A stretch of 6,013 nt of DNA from JAULUH01 sp032111745 (GTDB lineage: Bacteria; Chloroflexota; Anaerolineae; JAAEKA01). Each line of letters opens with the position of its first letter. Position 1 is the stretch's first letter. Below the pieces are notes generated by a model. It ran no database searches, had not been told where the DNA came from, and saw only the letters and a list, made by a program, of their open reading frames with translations. The stretch is from positions 1-6,013 of the forward strand of contig JAULUH010000541.1 of assembly GCA_032111745.1 (NCBI GenBank), given 5' to 3'. This document shows, one piece after another, positions 5,554 to 6,013 of this stretch. The position numbers and the translations under genes are program-made.

Positions 5554-6013
5554 GTGACTTTTTCTACATTCAACCTTAGCCCGCGCCTGGTTGCCGGCGT
5601 GCGCTCGCTCGGCTATCAAGAGCCGACCCCAATTCAACAGCGGTCGATCCCCCCGATCCTGGCCGGACGTGACCTGATGGGCCTGGCCCAGACCGGCACC
5701 GGCAAGACCGCAGCCTTTGCCCTGCCCATCCTGCATCGCCTGGAGCAAGGCCCGCGCGGCCGGGTGCGCGCCCTGGTCGTGGCGCCGACGCGCGAGCTGG
5801 CCGACCAGATTCGGGATGCCTTTGCCGACCTCGGCCGCCACACCGGCCTGCGCGCCATCGCCATCTACGGCGGCGTGAGCCAGGCTCCCCAGGTGCAGGC
5901 CCTGCGGGCCGGCGCCGACGTCGTGGTGGCCTGCCCCGGCCGGCTGCTCGACCTGATCGGCCAGGGCTCTATCAACCTATCCGGGGTCGAGGTAGTGGTG
6001 CTGGACGAGGCCG
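5554..6013 (+). CDS. DEAD-box ATP-dependent RNA helicase, 3'-truncated by the window
   Basis: The visible 153 residues are the N-terminal RecA-like domain of a DEAD-box RNA helicase of RhlE/DeaD type, an ATP-driven enzyme that unwinds short RNA duplexes in ribosome assembly, mRNA turnover or cold adaptation. Motifs in order: an upstream aromatic (Phe6) and Q motif GYQEPTPIQ (20-28), Walker A/motif I AQTGTGKT (45-52), motif Ia PTRELA (78-83), the GG pair in YGG (105-107), motif Ib CPGR (127-130, usually TPGR), and LDEA (150-153). LDEA is the start of motif II, whose final Asp is cut off by the window end. The GTG start is supported by AAGGA 6 nt upstream and places the Q motif at the usual distance. 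It has its own promoter and structured leader, separate from the cutC operon. The RhlE subgroup is likely from the short N-terminus, but the C-terminal part that would confirm it is missing. Confidence 0.93.
   Translation, partial: MTFSTFNLSPRLVAGVRSLGYQEPTPIQQRSIPPILAGRDLMGLAQTGTGKTAAFALPILHRLEQGPRGRVRALVVAPTRELADQIRDAFADLGRHTGLRAIAIYGGVSQAPQVQALRAGADVVVACPGRLLDLIGQGSINLSGVEVVVLDEA

Noticed and set aside
1..6013. CRISPR array, insertion sequence, tRNA or rRNA, toxin-antitoxin or defence genes
   Set aside because: No regularly spaced repeats, transposase motifs, cloverleaf-like sequences or recognised defence domains were found by eye on either strand.

Overview
The window is a compact, GC-rich bacterial segment with short intergenic gaps. 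It carries six genes that read as real: a 5'-truncated PIG-L deacetylase, a DinB-fold protein, a membrane glycosyltransferase-like protein on the minus strand, a PlsC-type acyltransferase, a small secreted or lipid-anchored protein, and a CutC-family protein. A seventh, a DEAD-box RNA helicase, is cut by the right edge. The high GC content, the Ala/Leu/Pro/Arg-rich proteins, the TGnTACAAT and TAGAAT -10 boxes and the style of the GT39-like and PIG-L proteins suggest a Chloroflexota-type genome (Anaerolineae or Caldilineae relatives). That placement is inference; no rRNA or marker phylogeny was available.

Layout. Positions 1-1151 (plus strand) hold the PIG-L deacetylase tail and, after a 146-nt gap with a strong hairpin, the DinB/YfiT-like protein. 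Positions 1206-2876 (minus strand) hold the GT-C/GT39-like membrane protein, convergent with the DinB gene across a 54-nt gap. Its start is set by a GGAGGAG Shine-Dalgarno in front of a GTG. Positions 2877-3110 are a divergent promoter region; the plus-strand promoter (TTGTCC, 17 nt, TACAAT) is convincing. Positions 3111-5432 look like one three-gene operon (acyltransferase, exported protein, CutC) with almost no spacing. From about 5449 a new promoter drives the DEAD-box helicase through a leader of about 93 nt that holds three perfect hairpins, the last directly abutting the Shine-Dalgarno.

How the genes might work together. PIG-L deacetylases and DinB-fold thiol S-transferases belong to families that meet in low-molecular-weight-thiol metabolism, so the first two genes could be related, though the gap argues against tight coupling. 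The acyltransferase operon mixes lipid acylation, an envelope protein and a CutC barrel, with no obvious shared pathway. The helicase is probably an RNA chaperone or ribosome-biogenesis factor, and its structured leader suggests control at the RNA level.

I did not see a defence system, mobile element, CRISPR array or biosynthetic cluster. The most interesting signals are the helicase leader and the GT39-like protein that appears to lack the middle of its membrane domain while staying in frame.
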